A stretch of DNA of 64,000 nucleotides, taken from contig JANTQA010000032.1 of NCBI GenBank assembly GCA_027625915.1, positions 12,230,001 to 12,294,000 on the forward strand. The letters run 5' to 3'. The number at the start of each line of letters is the position of its first letter. Within the stretch, counting starts at the first letter, position 1. The DNA is from Anaeramoeba flamelloides (taxonomy: Eukaryota; Metamonada; Anaeramoebidae). Both the position numbers and the translations under genes were made by a program. Positions 37,044-49,251 of the stretch are shown piece by piece. Below the pieces are notes generated by a model, which saw only the letters and a list, made by a program, of their open reading frames with translations, was not told the DNA's origin and did no database searches.

Positions 37044-38269
37044 GCCACCCCTTCAAAATCTCCTTTCAAAAATAAATACATTACAAAAAACAAATAACGA
37101 ATTGAAAAAAAAAGACAATTAATCATTTTTTTTTTTTTTTTTTTATGAAATTATGATTTTTTTTTTTTATTTTTGGTTTTATACTTTATTAATCATAAAT
37201 AATTTTCAATTCAAAAATACATGTTTTGATTCTTTTATTTATTTTTTTTTATCTCCTTTCCAACATCAAAAAGTAAAAAAAAATCAAACCATCATGTTCA
37301 ATGAAAATTGGTGAGGGTTGGCTTGATTATATGTTTGAATTGTTCTTTTAAATTTTTTAAACAAATAACTTTGAGAAATTTGAAATTTTTCTTAATTATA
37401 TTATTTGAAGGCAGTAACGTCACCAGAGATTCGTTGGTTATTGAATTGTTTTGTAAGTGGAATCAAAAAAGGATTAAAATGATTTAAAGTTCAAATGACC
37501 CCAAAAAATTGATTGTAACTTTTATTGAATAATAAATTATGTGATTTTTTCAAAAATTATTTTTAAACTGTAATACTCGATTCTTAAGATTTTAGTTTCC
37601 AGAAATAAATTTGGTTTCAAAAAAAAAAAAAATTAGATACAATAATAGCGGTTTTAAATTTATTAAATGAATTTAATAAATAAAAAAATAAATTCAAAAA
37701 AGAAAATATTGTTATTGTTTCCATTGATAACCAAAAAAATTTTGAGTCTGTGTATGATGTATCTATCTTTTCTTGGATAAAAAATTTATAAAAAATGAAA
37801 TTAAATTTTTTTCTAATTAAAGATGCCAAACAAAAATTTCAATTATCAATTATTCTTTATAATTTTCCTTTGAATCACCAATAAGAAATGAATAGAATAA
37901 TAAACATCGAAGAATAGTCGATATTTGTATGAATGAAACTCTAAAATCAATATATTTTCTTAAAAATAGAAAAACTCAAGTTCTTAGGCATTATATTCAG
38001 AAAATTAAAGTTGTACATTTTGATCTTAATTGAAGATCCAAATAAAATTCAATAAAAAACGATCTCATTATTCTACAACCATTATCACGGATTAGGTAAC
38101 ATTTGAATAACAGGTTTTTACCAAGTAACTAACGATCTTGAAATAAATAAATTTTTTTATAATGAATTATTTGTAATAAATATTTATAAAAAAAAAACAA
38201 AGATAAAAGATAAAATGTGAAAAAAGGTTTTCAATTTTTTGTGTTCCAAAATAAATTTTTTCTTTAATA
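37044..38269. other. Intergenic with a dispersed repeat
   Basis: The first 200 bp are T-rich and form the RhoGAP 3' end. From about 37855 to 38155 lies one copy of a roughly 300-bp repeat shared with 50630-50920, listed separately. No gene is seen. Confidence 0.5.
37855..38155. repeat. Dispersed 300-bp repeat, copy A
   Basis: Shares blocks in the same order with 50630-50920: CAATATATTTTCTTA, TTCATTTTGATCTTAA-like then TTGAAGATC, ACAACCATTATCAC / ACAAGCATTATCAC, and GTTTTTACCAAGTAAC / GTTTTTACCAAGTGAC. I estimate about 70% identity by eye. No terminal repeat or ORF is seen. Confidence 0.55.
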
Positions 38270-38990
38270 GTCCTTTAAATACTTGAAACTCTTGTAAACC
38301 ACTACCTACAAGTATATCTTTCATCAGAAAATGGTTTATAATGAAAATCTTACTTTATTATTATATAAAAGAAGGGGTTGTGGTTTATCTGGATAAGATT
38401 CTCTCTCCTTTATTATTTGGGTTTATTTCTTATTTCTACTCAAGAAAAATTAAAACATAATCAATTGGGGTTGAGATGTTTATAGATGGTTTGATATTAA
38501 CAGTGAAAATATAAATTATAGGAATTAATTAACCGTTTAAGAAATATAATCGTTAGAGGATTTGAAATGAATTTGAAATAATGATAAAAGTATCAAAAAA
38601 AAATAATTATAAAATTAATTTTATTTCTTAATTTTTCGGTTGATAAAGAAAACGATTTAAAATTTAATCTTGAAAAAAATAATCGTTAAATTTCAAAAAA
38701 AAAATCCAGTCAGGATTTTAACTTATTATTTACACTTTTTTACACTATCAATTGCTATATAAGTTAGATTATTTCATCACATACAAAAAGATTTAAATTT
38801 AATAGATACTTGGATTAATTAAAAGAATAAAAATAATAAATAGACACTAACCAAGGGTCATTTATAAAACGGGGTTCCAAATTAACTTATTTAAAGAAAG
38901 ATAAAAAAAATTTTAAAAAATTTAAAAAATAAAAAAATATATTACAATGAAATAGTAAATTATCTAAAATATAGATTTAGACATATAATA
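38270..38990 (+). mobile_element. Decayed LINE remnant (reverse-transcriptase region)
   Basis: A plus-strand reading at about 38368-38510 gives KEGVVVYLDKILSPLLFGFI and VEMFIDGLILTVK. This aligns with KEGIGVYQGDPLSPILFAFI and VQMYADDLILIMK of the LINE at 30611-31960. The catalytic YADD has become FIDG, so the copy is dead. Near 38850 PRVIYKTGFQINLFK matches the later linker block. Confidence 0.65.
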
Positions 38991-39423
38991 TTTATATATA
39001 TATATATATAGCAGGGGGGGGGATTAAAAATAAATATAAGAATTAGAAGTTATACTTTATAAATACAGAATAAAAAAACTGGGAAATAACACAATTGGAA
39101 TTGTTTTTAGCTTTTTCGGTGTTAAATATTTACCATTAGGAGAATATCCGAACACGTTTTTTATTTTTGTACCTTAATAGAACCTGAAAATGAAAAGAAA
39201 GATCAATAAATCGAAGAAAAAAAAACTAATTTCGGGCAAAATAGGTGTTAAACATCATAATATATTTTTTTTAATAATATCTTTTAATCTAGTTTTTATT
39301 TTGGCTCATCATTTAATCAAAATTTTTGAAAAAATTGACTATTTTCGAGATCTTCAAAGTTACAATACATTTTTGATAATCAAAAAGATTTATATTTTTA
39401 TTGATCTTGTAAAGATTAATATA

Positions 39424-39618
39424 CATTCAATTCCACTTTTAAGGCACAAATACCAACGAAATTTAAGGCAAAATTAAAATCTCAAATTAAAGCACAAAAT
39501 TCAGATTCTAGTAAATTAAATTGTAAAAAAAAAATTCAAATTTTTTACCTTAATTTTAGAATTTTTTGTGCCTTAAATTTCGTTGAAAGTTAGTGCTTTA
39601 AAAGTGGAACTGACGGTA
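39424..39618. mobile_element. AAGGCACAA foldback MITE
   Basis: The left arm is TTCCACTTTTAAGGCACAAA and the right arm ends GCTTTAAAAGTGGAACTGAC. The arms are about 80 bp with a short spacer. It matches the cluster at 59.9-62.8 kb. Confidence 0.75.
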
Positions 39619-39891
39619 ATAATTTATTCTTTGAAGTTAATTTGTCTCTTTTTTTAATTGGTTTTACTTTTCGTTTTTAGCAACTTTCCCAAATAACAAA
39701 TATATTGAACCTTTTTTAACCTGTTCCATTTATTTCCTGAATAATTATATAAAAAATCAATAAAATTATAGAATAAAACAAAAAAAATACACAATAAAAG
39801 TTCTAAAGGTGTTTTGGAATTCAAAATAATCGAAAACAATTAAAGATTTTACTTAGCTATTTTACATTCTGGAAAATTTGACAGTATATAA

Positions 39892-41098
39892 TAGAGGTTT
39901 TGATGATAACATGATTATGTCAGGACAAAGTTACAAAAATCGCGATAATTTCCATCAAATCGAGATAATATCAGAAAATCGCGATATTCAATATTATCGC
40001 GATAATATAACAAATCGCTATAATTCTATAAAATCGCGATAAATGCCAAAATATCGCGATTAAAAAGTAATCGCGATATAATAGTTGAGGGATTTTTTGG
40101 CTAATTGAGAAATATTTTTACAAAAAAATTTTTTTTGATCAAAAAATAGATTAGGTGAAAAAAAGTCATTCTTTGAAAAAACAACAAAAAAGAATCTTGA
40201 TCCAATCAGGAATCAGATCAAAGAGTTTTATTGTGCTTTCGTTTTGTTTGGTTGACAAACCTATCGATCCTTTAAGATCAACAACAATAAGAAATAAATA
40301 GAAATAAATATTTTTTTGGTTAATCGTCGTGTTATAAATTGAGTTGAATAAAAGACCTTCTAAAACAACCAACCCTTTATCTGTTCTTTAAAGAATGTGA
40401 TCTTAGGTTAAAACATTTTCAATATTCTCAGCAAGCTAAAAGTGGTTGGTAAACTTTTCATTAGCTTTCACAACATTCTTGTCAGATGATCACCAATTAT
40501 TAAGGTTTTTTAAAGATTTGTCTTCTTTTTCTTTTTCTACTCATATCTTTGTATTGGACAGAAAACACAATTAGAATAATAGAGGTTTTTGTTTGATCGA
40601 TCACCAAAAGGAATGAAAATTATTCTTTATTCTTTTTGGTTATTTTTAAATGGTGAAGGTAAAAACTCCATTGTAAGAAAACACACATACTTTATATTCA
40701 ATTATATTGTTGGAATGGGTAATTATTAGTTTGATCATAAACTTTGGTTGAGATTTTATATTTTGTTAAAAAAAAAATGAAAAGTAACAAATTTTTTTCC
40801 ACAACAAACCAAACTCAATCCCTTTTTTACGTTTTCTGTCTTTCAAAACTTTCAAACACTTGAAGGCAGTCCACAACACTTACAAACACTTTCTGACATT
40901 TATGAAAGGGAAAGTGTTGTAAAAGTCTCAAGACTTTGTTAAAGTTAAGATTTTTTTAAGGTAATCTCAAAAAAATAATTTTTCATTTTTTCGCGATAAA
41001 GTTAATATCGCGATAAAGTCAGACTAATCACGATTTTTAATAATATCACGATTTTATTGTTAATATCATAATAATATATGTTATCATCAAAACCTCTA
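39892..41098. mobile_element. 1.2-kb non-autonomous DNA element with ATCGCGAT arrays, copy 2
   Basis: Same inverted ends (TAGAGGTTTTGATGATAACA / ATGTTATCATCAAAACCTCTA) and same subterminal ATCGCGAT clusters (39937-40080 and 40990-41055) as the copy at 32658-33914, in the same orientation. It is about 50 bp shorter. The middle (GATCCAATCAGGAATCAGAT, GACCTTCTAAAACAACCAAC) is conserved, without a shared long ORF. Confidence 0.8.
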
Positions 41099-41450
41099 AT
41101 ATTTAAATTGTATTTGTCTAATCCACAATATAACTCAGAAAAATTACAAAATATCGAAACAGATATTCTTATGTTATCAACAAATAAAAATCAAAATTGT
41201 TTAAAACATATAAAAAATAAAACAATTGGGCCTTATTGAAAATTTTTTCCCATTTTCTCTAGAACTGCCTAGCAGATGAAAATAATTGTAAAATTCGGAA
41301 ATCTGAATTAAAAAAAATAGTAATATTTGGAAAATGATAAATTTTTTTAATAATAAAACAGAATCAATGTGTTTATTATCCCTTGTGGATAATCAACAAA
41401 TTTTTGTGTCTTTTATCAAATTTTCTAAATATAAGTTTTGTGAATTCAAG
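41099..41450 (+). mobile_element. LINE 3' fragment abutting the 1.2-kb element
   Basis: Plus-strand readings match the C-terminal LINE protein in order: TNKNQNCLKHIKNKTIGPY, then a FFPIFSRTA equivalent of the CCHC block, then a LSLVDNQQIFVSFIKFSK-like equivalent of the last 30 residues. It starts exactly at the right end of the DNA element, so the element may have inserted into a longer LINE copy, or the junction may be a coincidence. Confidence 0.55.
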
Positions 41451-44038
41451 AAATGTAGCCAAGTGCCTATCTTTTCCAGAAATTAAATTATTAAAATCAT
41501 AAAAAAAAAAATTAATAAATTTTCTTTAATATTCAAAAAGTCAAAAAATCAACTAACGGCGGTTTTCTTATGTTTTCTGTTTATTTGTGAAGAGTTCTAG
41601 GATTTTTTGATTTTTTCTATTTTATTTGTGAACTGTTCTAGGTTTTTTTTTGATACTTTTTGAAATAAACAGAAAATTTATTGATTTTTCATATAATTGG
41701 AAAACTCATCAAAAAGGTAATGATAATTTTGTTTAATTTGACAAATAGGTTTAAATCAGAGATTTTACTCCGTTTATTTTGAATTCTAGAAAAACTAAAT
41801 TGATTTTTTTTTAATTTGGAAGGTAAACAGAAAATATATTAAATTTTCTTTTAATTTGGAATATTTAGAAAAAAAATGGTGTTTTCCAGAATTCAAAAGA
41901 CTTGAGAAAAATGATTGTTTTTTCACTATTTTTTTGAATTTGAAAAAGCTCACATAGGGGTTTTCTTGATATTTTCTAAATTCAAAAAACCTATCAATTT
42001 TTGGAATAAACTAAAAACTCGAGAGAAGCGAATGGTAAATATTGTAAATTGTATATAAAAAAGTTCAAAATTTTCATTCATCATTCCCAAAAAAACACAC
42101 CTCTCAAGAATTTAAAAATAAATAAATCAAAGTGCCCAATTCTAAAAGGTCAAACAATTATTTAAACACCTTCTTTTAAGTATTAAATAAGTGAAATTAA
42201 AAATTATTTTATTAAAATCTAAATTTGTAAAAGCTGAATGAAAATTTTATTAAATTTATTTTTCAACTGTTAGTTGATAGAATTAATTTTTCAGCATTTA
42301 AATGATAATAATAATGAATTATTCAATTTTTTTCTTGTTGATCATTATAAAAAATAGTAATTTTAAAAATTTTTTTTAAATTCAGTTTTTCAAATCGTTT
42401 GCTATAAAAAAAATGTCCTCTAGATCTCAAAATTTCTAATAATATCTATCAAAAGTAACTATTTTTCAATATTTTAACAATGATATTTAATACTTATTAG
42501 TATAAAGATTGGGAAATTGGTTAGTTTTGTTTCCTTTTTTTACATCCAGCATAATTTTGAATATTTTTCTGATATATGAGAAATAATTTTATAAAATAAT
42601 GTAAAAATTTTTTTTTAATTTTTTGAAAAAATGAAATTAATTTAACAACTTATCTCACATTTCATGACAAATTCTAGAAATGCAGTTTTGAAGTTTTGAA
42701 GCCTTCAGATTGATTTTTCAACATTTAAATTATGTCTACAAAATTAAGATTTTTCTCTGAAATTATTTTGTGTTTTTTGCAAATTGAAGGATCATTTTTT
42801 AGTGACGAGATCAATAAAAAGTACTATTTTACTACTAGAATTATTCGAGACGTTTGAAACTTTTGATCACTAACTAATGGTTTACAATCAATATCAGCAT
42901 ACTTAAATTTGAGATTTCTATGAAGCCGACTCTATTCTCGAAAGTTGGATAAAATTTCAGATGATTAGCTTGATAACAGTCTCATAGATTAGTTTCATTT
43001 AGTTTTTAATTTCACCCAGTTATCTAACACTTAGAAGAAAAAAAGGATAAAACAAATATATCGAGATTACAAATTTGGATTTATTTTATTGAAAAAGTAT
43101 AAGATTTCAGAAAAGGATTAAAAAAAGGAAAATGTATTGAAATTTTTTCCTATTAATGATCCCATTACCGGTAAAAAAATAAAAACAGACCATTTTGTTT
43201 GAATAACTCTTTAAATTTTGTTTTTTCACTTGATCTCTTTATAAAATGTAATGAAAAATATGTTGAAGAGAAAAAAAGAATTTGCAGTTAAAACTAAATT
43301 CAAAAGAAAAAGTTATCTCAAAGTTCTTAAAGAAATTAAAGAAAATCAATAAAAACATTTTCTTATGATCTTTTAATTTACAAATTTGAATTAATAATAA
43401 TATTGAAGGTAAAATTAAAATATCACTTAGACTTTTGAGATAATCAAAACATTCCAAAAAAAATAAATTTTCCATAACAGAGATACTACTCTCCTCAGGA
43501 ATTAAACCTTACAATCAGAAAACACAAATCTTCTTTTTTCAAAAAAAGACAAATAAGTAAATATTGGAACTTTGGAACTTTTTTGAACTTTTGATCTTCA
43601 AAAATGGATCAAAAAAACAAACCAAACCCCCTCAGTATTTTTTCACAAGATGGGCTTTATACCTTCAATTTTTTTTAAATAAAAAATTGTTGCTTTTGGA
43701 TCTTTGACATTTAAATTTTCAAGTTATTATTGAACCGTAATTTGAAATCTTTTTAGCGAATTTTCGAACACCGACTCGTTTTAACACGAATTGAAAAATG
43801 ATTGTTAAATAAAAAATTTAATTTAATGAGAATATGATCACTAAAAATACAAAATTTTGAGATCTCATATTTTCCATGAACGTTAACTGGTTTGATGATA
43901 TTTTAGTCTCTTTATAAAATCTTCCATCATTATTGTGAGAATATTCCAAAATACAAATCATTTTTTTTCAAATAAACATAAAATTAATTTTCACCTTACC
44001 TTTTAATCACAAAAAAATACACAAATAAATAATCAAAA
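41451..44038. other. Intergenic with short repeat fragments
   Basis: At 41560-41700 and 41740-41960 are degraded pieces of the family at 52474-52805 (TTTTCTGTTTATTTGTGAAG, GTTCTAGGTTTTTTTTTGAT) and of the TTCCAGAATTCAAAAGA foldback. The rest, to the coiled-coil gene, has no gene I can see. Confidence 0.45.
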
Positions 44039-45000
44039 ATGAAGCATTCAAAATTACTGCATTTAAGGAACAGTCAAAACGATGATCTAAATGAAGGAAT
44101 AAGAAATGGTTTGGAAAATGTATCGATTGACAAATTACATGAAAAAATCCAAAAACAACAAGAAGAAATGAAAAGATATATGAGACGAATTCAGTCTTTA
44201 GAAAAACACCAGGAAGAGCTACAAAAGAGCCACTCAAAGGAAACAAAAGAATTAAAAAGTAAATCCTATTTTCACAAAATATTGAAACTTTCATTTCATT
44301 TTTCCAAAATTTTAAATTTTATTCCAATTTTTTTTTTTTTTTTTTTTGCTATTTTCTCATTTCCTAATCAAAAGATCATATTGAAAGAAGGGTAACTGCA
44401 CTGGAGCAGTCAAATGAAATGAGAACAAAAATCCTCTTTGATAAACGAAAATTGAAAATAGATAATAAAAGCTTGCATGAAACAATCAAAGATTTACAGT
44501 CAACCGTTTTGCATTTAGAATTAATCAACACACGACTAAACAACCAAAATAGAAAGTTAAAAACAAAAACCAGGATGCTAAAACAGTATAGATCACAAGA
44601 AATCTTTGATGAAAATGAAAGAATCCGATTCTTGGAATCAAGAAAAAGAAATCTTGTCTCTTGCTCAAAGATCAATTGCCAAATAAAAGACAACACCTCA
44701 ATCTGCTCAGTAAGCTCGACAGAATCCAAAATTTCATTACCTTTTAAACAATTTCGTAATCTTAAAATAGAGGATCAAAATGTTGGTTCCATCAAAGATG
44801 ATGATCAAATCAAAAATAGCGAATCAAAATGGAAAAATCATGCAAAAAAAAGAAAATTTTCAAAAGAATTAATTGAACCAAAAATGCCTAAAAAGAAATT
44901 GGCAACACTAAGAAGAAGAACTGTGCACTTTGGGAATTTGAAAAATAAAACTTTTAATAAAAACCCTTGGTTTAAACGATTTAATAAAACAAAGAAATAA
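44039..45000 (+). CDS. Coiled-coil protein of unknown function
   Basis: Two exons, 44039-44258 and 44375-45000, are joined over a 116-nt intron (donor GTAAAT, acceptor CAAAAG). The junction codon is A+AT = Asn and the heptad pattern continues across it (HSKETKELKNHIERRVTALE). The product is 281 residues. Residues about 30-165 are charged heptads typical of a parallel coiled coil (LHEKIQKQQEEMKRYMRRIQ, LHETIKDLQSTVLHLELIN). The C-terminal third is Lys/Arg-rich (KKRKFSKELIEPKMPKKK, LATLRRRTVHF) with several possible nuclear-localisation clusters. An N-terminal coiled coil plus basic tail recalls chromosome or centrosome adaptors such as shugoshin, but I see no diagnostic motif, so I do not name it. 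The start is the first ATG, with stops upstream in A/T-rich DNA. Confidence 0.75.
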
Positions 45001-47309
45001 TCAAAAATCAAAAAATTAAAATTAAAATCTTATAACATCATTTTTATTTTGAATTCACAATCTTAAATTAAACTTAATTTTATTGTGAAAACCGAATAAA
45101 CGAATATAGAAAAGTATAACCAAAAATCCATTATTATAATTTTATTAAATTTGTATATATACATATATCTATACTCATTTTCGAAAAGTGAAAATCAAAA
45201 AGTTTTAAAGAGTGTTTATAATATTCTTCTCTTTTTTTTTTCTTGTGATCTATTCTCAGCCTTATTTTTTTTTTAAAACTTTTTGCTTTACATTTTCAAA
45301 AAGATATAAAAATAAAATTATTTTGATTTTTCTTTTTCTTTTTGTTTTTATATTAATATTTTTATTTTTTACTTTTTAAATTTTTAGTTAAAGACTATCA
45401 GTACATTTTATCAAGAGTTCAGATTTTGATTTTTTTTTTAATCAAAAAAGAAATAGAATTTCAATTTTTTTTAATACTATGATATTGACAGTAAGTCCAC
45501 CTTCAAAAAATTACAAAAGGGGTAGAATATATTTCATAAAAATATATAATGTTATTTTTTTGAATGAGAGAAAGGAGTAATTTAATAAATAATTATCATA
45601 TTTAAAAAAAAAAGAGAAGAAGAGAAATAAAATAAAATGTAAAATTTTAAACATAGTTAAAGAAGTTTTAAGAATCACAATAATACAATTTCCTGAAAAT
45701 CTGGAAATAATTTTCATTTTTGTAAAGTATCAAAAATTATTTTTTTATCTCTAATTTTTTTTGTTTACATTTCATTTTTTGAATTAGGTAACCTATTTTA
45801 TTCAATAAAAAAATTTACAAAGATTTAATATTCTATTGGGGTTTAGTCCTTCAAAATAGAATGACTCAAATTCAAATTTTTGAGGTTACCAAACCATTTG
45901 ATAGTTCAATAGTCCTAATATCATTTTTTCAAAAAAATTATCACTGTATTATTTGTAAGGCAATCTTAAAAATTTTTTAACACAGTCTTGTTTTGATTAG
46001 TATAGTATATAATTTATTTTGTGCTTTGTGAGTTCTGCGGTTTATAAACAATTTTTCACAAGTTCAATTTGTAAAATAGTTCTAATTTAGTATTTCTTTT
46101 TGAATTGATTAAATACAGTCTATCCAAAGTAACAGTGAAAAATTTTCAATATCAAATTTTGATTTCGATATAGATTTTTAAAAATAAGAATATTAGAATA
46201 ATAAAGCTCAGATTGAAAAAAAAATTTCCTAAATCAGCCAATTTTCAAGAATTTTTTCAGACATTCAAAAAATAAATTTTCAGAACCCAAAACGACTCTA
46301 AACATTGAAAATTCATTGAGAAACGACATACAATTTGCTGGGGAAAAAATGAATTTTTTTTCGATCACATCAGTAGATTATTTTTCATATCAACTCATTT
46401 AGAAAAGTTTTTTTTCAATATAAGTTTTATTATTCTTATATTCGATTTTTTAAAAATCTTTATCAACATCAAAATTTGATCTAGAAAAATTTCACTGTAG
46501 ATTTGGAACAGCTGTAAGGTTTTGTTTTATAAAAATTGAATTTTGGTGTGTTAAAAATTTTGAATTGGAGTTTTAAAAAAATATTAATCAAAATAATAAT
46601 AATATCATTTTCATGACTAAATTAATAACATGTTCTCTATGTTTAGATTTTTTTGGGTTTTCTATTTATTCTTATAATCCATGAATTTTTATTTTTTTCC
46701 ATCACCCCCCCCCACTCCAATCGGACGAATCTTCTTTATAAATGGTAGAAGAGTTACAAAGTAAAAAGATCAAGTGGTTACCTGATAATACTGTTACACT
46801 GGAACACAGAAATATTAGGACCTTGAAAATAAAAACAAAAAGGCAAAGACTAAAAATGACCAATGGTTTAAAGCAAATAAGATGAAGAAAAAAAAAAAGA
46901 AAGAAATTACAACAACTTAAATAACGATCCCCAAAGTGAAAATTCATGATCAATTAACAAATTATTAAATCAACCAAAAGTATCGTGGTTGTGATTTTGT
47001 GAGTCCTTAATTAAAGATATTTTTTTTTTTTTTTATTTTTAATAAATTCCTTCTTATTAACACTTTTTAAATTACATCTTTTTTACTTTTTCTTTTTTCA
47101 TTTTTTCTTTTCAGTTTTTTACTTTTGCTTTTTAAACATAAACTATTTGGGTTTATTTTTACCTTGAAAAATTGCGAAATCTATGATTATGCGCTTAAAT
47201 TGCCTTTGAGGAAATTGAAGTAAAAATACATTTCGAGTGTAATTTACACTTATTCCATCAATAAACAATCAGTGGCTTTTTAGAACCAAACAAAAAAACT
47301 TCAAGAAAC
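45001..47309. other. Intergenic, no gene seen
   Basis: AT-rich DNA with T and C runs (for example the C run at 46705-46713). ORFs here are short, Phe/Ile-rich and lack family features. Confidence 0.5.
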
Positions 47310-47430
47310 CCGCCGTTGGGTTTTCCAAAATTTAAAAGAATTTAGTTAAATCTTTGATTTTACTCTATTCTTTTGAATTCTGGAAAACCTAGTCACTTGG
47401 TGATACTTGAAGACACTCTACGATATTTGG
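47310..47430. repeat. Small foldback repeat of the TTTTCCAGAATTTAAAAG type
   Basis: GGGTTTTCCAAAATTTAAAA at the left is mirrored by TTTTGAATTCTGGAAAACC at the right, around TTTGATTTTACTC. Flanks CTTCAAGAAACCCGCCG and ACTTGAAGACACTCTACGA are themselves partly inverted and end in the same CACTCTACGA as the element at 52474-52805. Confidence 0.55.
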
Positions 47431-47929
47431 TAGCAGTTGTTGAAACTTACCAACGCTCGGCAAAATTATATAATAAAAATTATATTCAGAAAAATATAAA
47501 TAAACAGCTTTATTGTAAAATTTCAAACTTTTCTTGATTTTTATTTTTATTTTTTGCTGGGAAAATCAATATATTTACCAATCAAAATAAATATCAAAAA
47601 ACAAATTAAAAAAATCTAAAAGTGGTTTTCTTGAAGTTTTTTATTTTCTTATGAAAAAATATCAGTTTCCCAAATAAATATAAAAAAAACAAAGAAAAGG
47701 TAACCGTGAGTTTTTAGAATAAAACGAATAGAGTTAAAAAAAATATCTTTAACACAATTCTTTTAAATCATAGAAAACAACTAAAGACAAAAATATTCAA
47801 AATGGAAAGGCTCTACTTCGATTTTCTAACTCAGAAAATATATAAATTTTCTAAATAGATTTTCTTATATTTTGGTCAAAATAAAAGATAAATAAAAAAA
47901 CTTTATTATTTATTAAAAAAAATTCGAAA

Positions 47930-48190
47930 AAAAATAGATATCATTTAAAATTTTTTCTCATTTTATTTGGAATTGACTAGCAAAAGAAAATAATCGAAAA
48001 AAGTGGATCTATGGAATAAATAATAATAATATATCTAATTTATTCAAAAGGGTTAATATTATTGTTATTATTAACAAAAAAAATTTCAAGATTTTTTTTT
48101 CTGAGTGGATAATAAACTTATTTTTGAGTCTTTAATAAGATTCCTAAATAAAAATTTAGGAATTCGGGTACACAAGAGAGGTTAATAACC
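47930..48190 (+). mobile_element. LINE 3' fragment
   Basis: The plus strand at 48085-48175 reads SGDNKLIFESLIRFLNKNLG then IRVHKRG. This is a close match to the last residues of the LINE at 30611-31960 (VSDNKICDSLTKFLKKSLEI RAHRR). Upstream, near 47960, is an equivalent of IEDFDHFLWD. It ends in a C run (48191-48202) and an A-rich tail. Confidence 0.6.
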
Positions 48191-48539
48191 CCCCCCCCCC
48201 CTATTAAATAAAAAAAAAAGAAAAAAAAAATAAAATCAGGTTTTTTTTATATAGATAGAAATTGAAAAAAATTTTTGATTCTTTAAAATAATTTCAACAT
48301 AAAAATTTAGGAATTCAGAGAAATAATAGGAATTAATACGTATACATAACACATGCACTTGCACACATTCAATAATAATAATAATATCTAGATTTTTTAA
48401 GTGGAAAAATGAAAAACAACAAGTTGCTTAAATCCTATTATTTAAGTCTTGAAATTGTCGTCTCTCCCTTTAAAATTAATTTTTCTTTTTTTTTTTTTAA
48501 GATTTTGCCTAAAATATCGTAATTTAATCATTTATTTTC

Positions 48540-48810
48540 TCAATCATTCTTTCATTTTTTATATCAAATGACCAGTAAACATCTACTCATGTTTTTTTAT
48601 TAATGGTAGGATTTTTTCTAAACGAAATGGGTAATAAATCAAAACAATAAAGGAGATAGTGTACCCACTTGGTAAACATAAATTCCTTACATTGAATAAT
48701 ATGCAAATAGATATTTTACAATGATTTCATTTTTTTATGAATTGTTTAATTGAATAATAAATTAGTGAATGATGAATAGATTCAAAATTTTTTTGAAGAT
48801 CGATTGTTAC
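48540..48810 (-). mobile_element. LINE remnant (reverse-transcriptase region)
   Basis: The minus strand contains SLIYYSIKQFIKK and, in another frame, YQVGTLSPLLF. These match SLIYQSIKKFIK and YQGDPLSPILF of the LINE at 30611-31960. It is decayed, with several breaks. Confidence 0.55.
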
Positions 48811-49251
48811 AATATGAATGTTTTCTTTAAAAAATAGTTATTTATAATGTTATTCATGAAATAATAATAATAATTAATAAAAATATTTTGAAACTTTTTA
48901 CACTTTTTTGAAAAAAATAAAAAGAATAGTTATTATATTTTATTTTTGATACATTATTAAGAAGAATTAAACAATAATAATAATATCATTTTCAGAAAAA
49001 TATTTACATCATTCGAAATAATAATTATATATAAAAAAAAATTACTATCACATACAAACATACAATATGAATATGATAATCATCATTTAATTAGGCTCAT
49101 TGCAAATAGTTTCTACTTTTTATATATAAAAAGATAGATAGATATAGATATTATCATTTGATAATAATTATTTGAAGAAATATAAAAGTTGGATTTTCAA
49201 AATTGCATATTATGACTAACATTCGAATTAATGATTATATTAATTTAAATC
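48811..49251. other. Intergenic, 3' side of importin-alpha
   Basis: AT-rich DNA with GATA-type short repeats near 49130-49150. No gene is seen. Confidence 0.5.

Noticed and set aside
40166-40372. Minus-strand ORF inside the 1.2-kb element as its transposase
   Set aside because: It is only 68 codons, with no transposase motif, and is not open in the same frame in the copy at 32658-33914.
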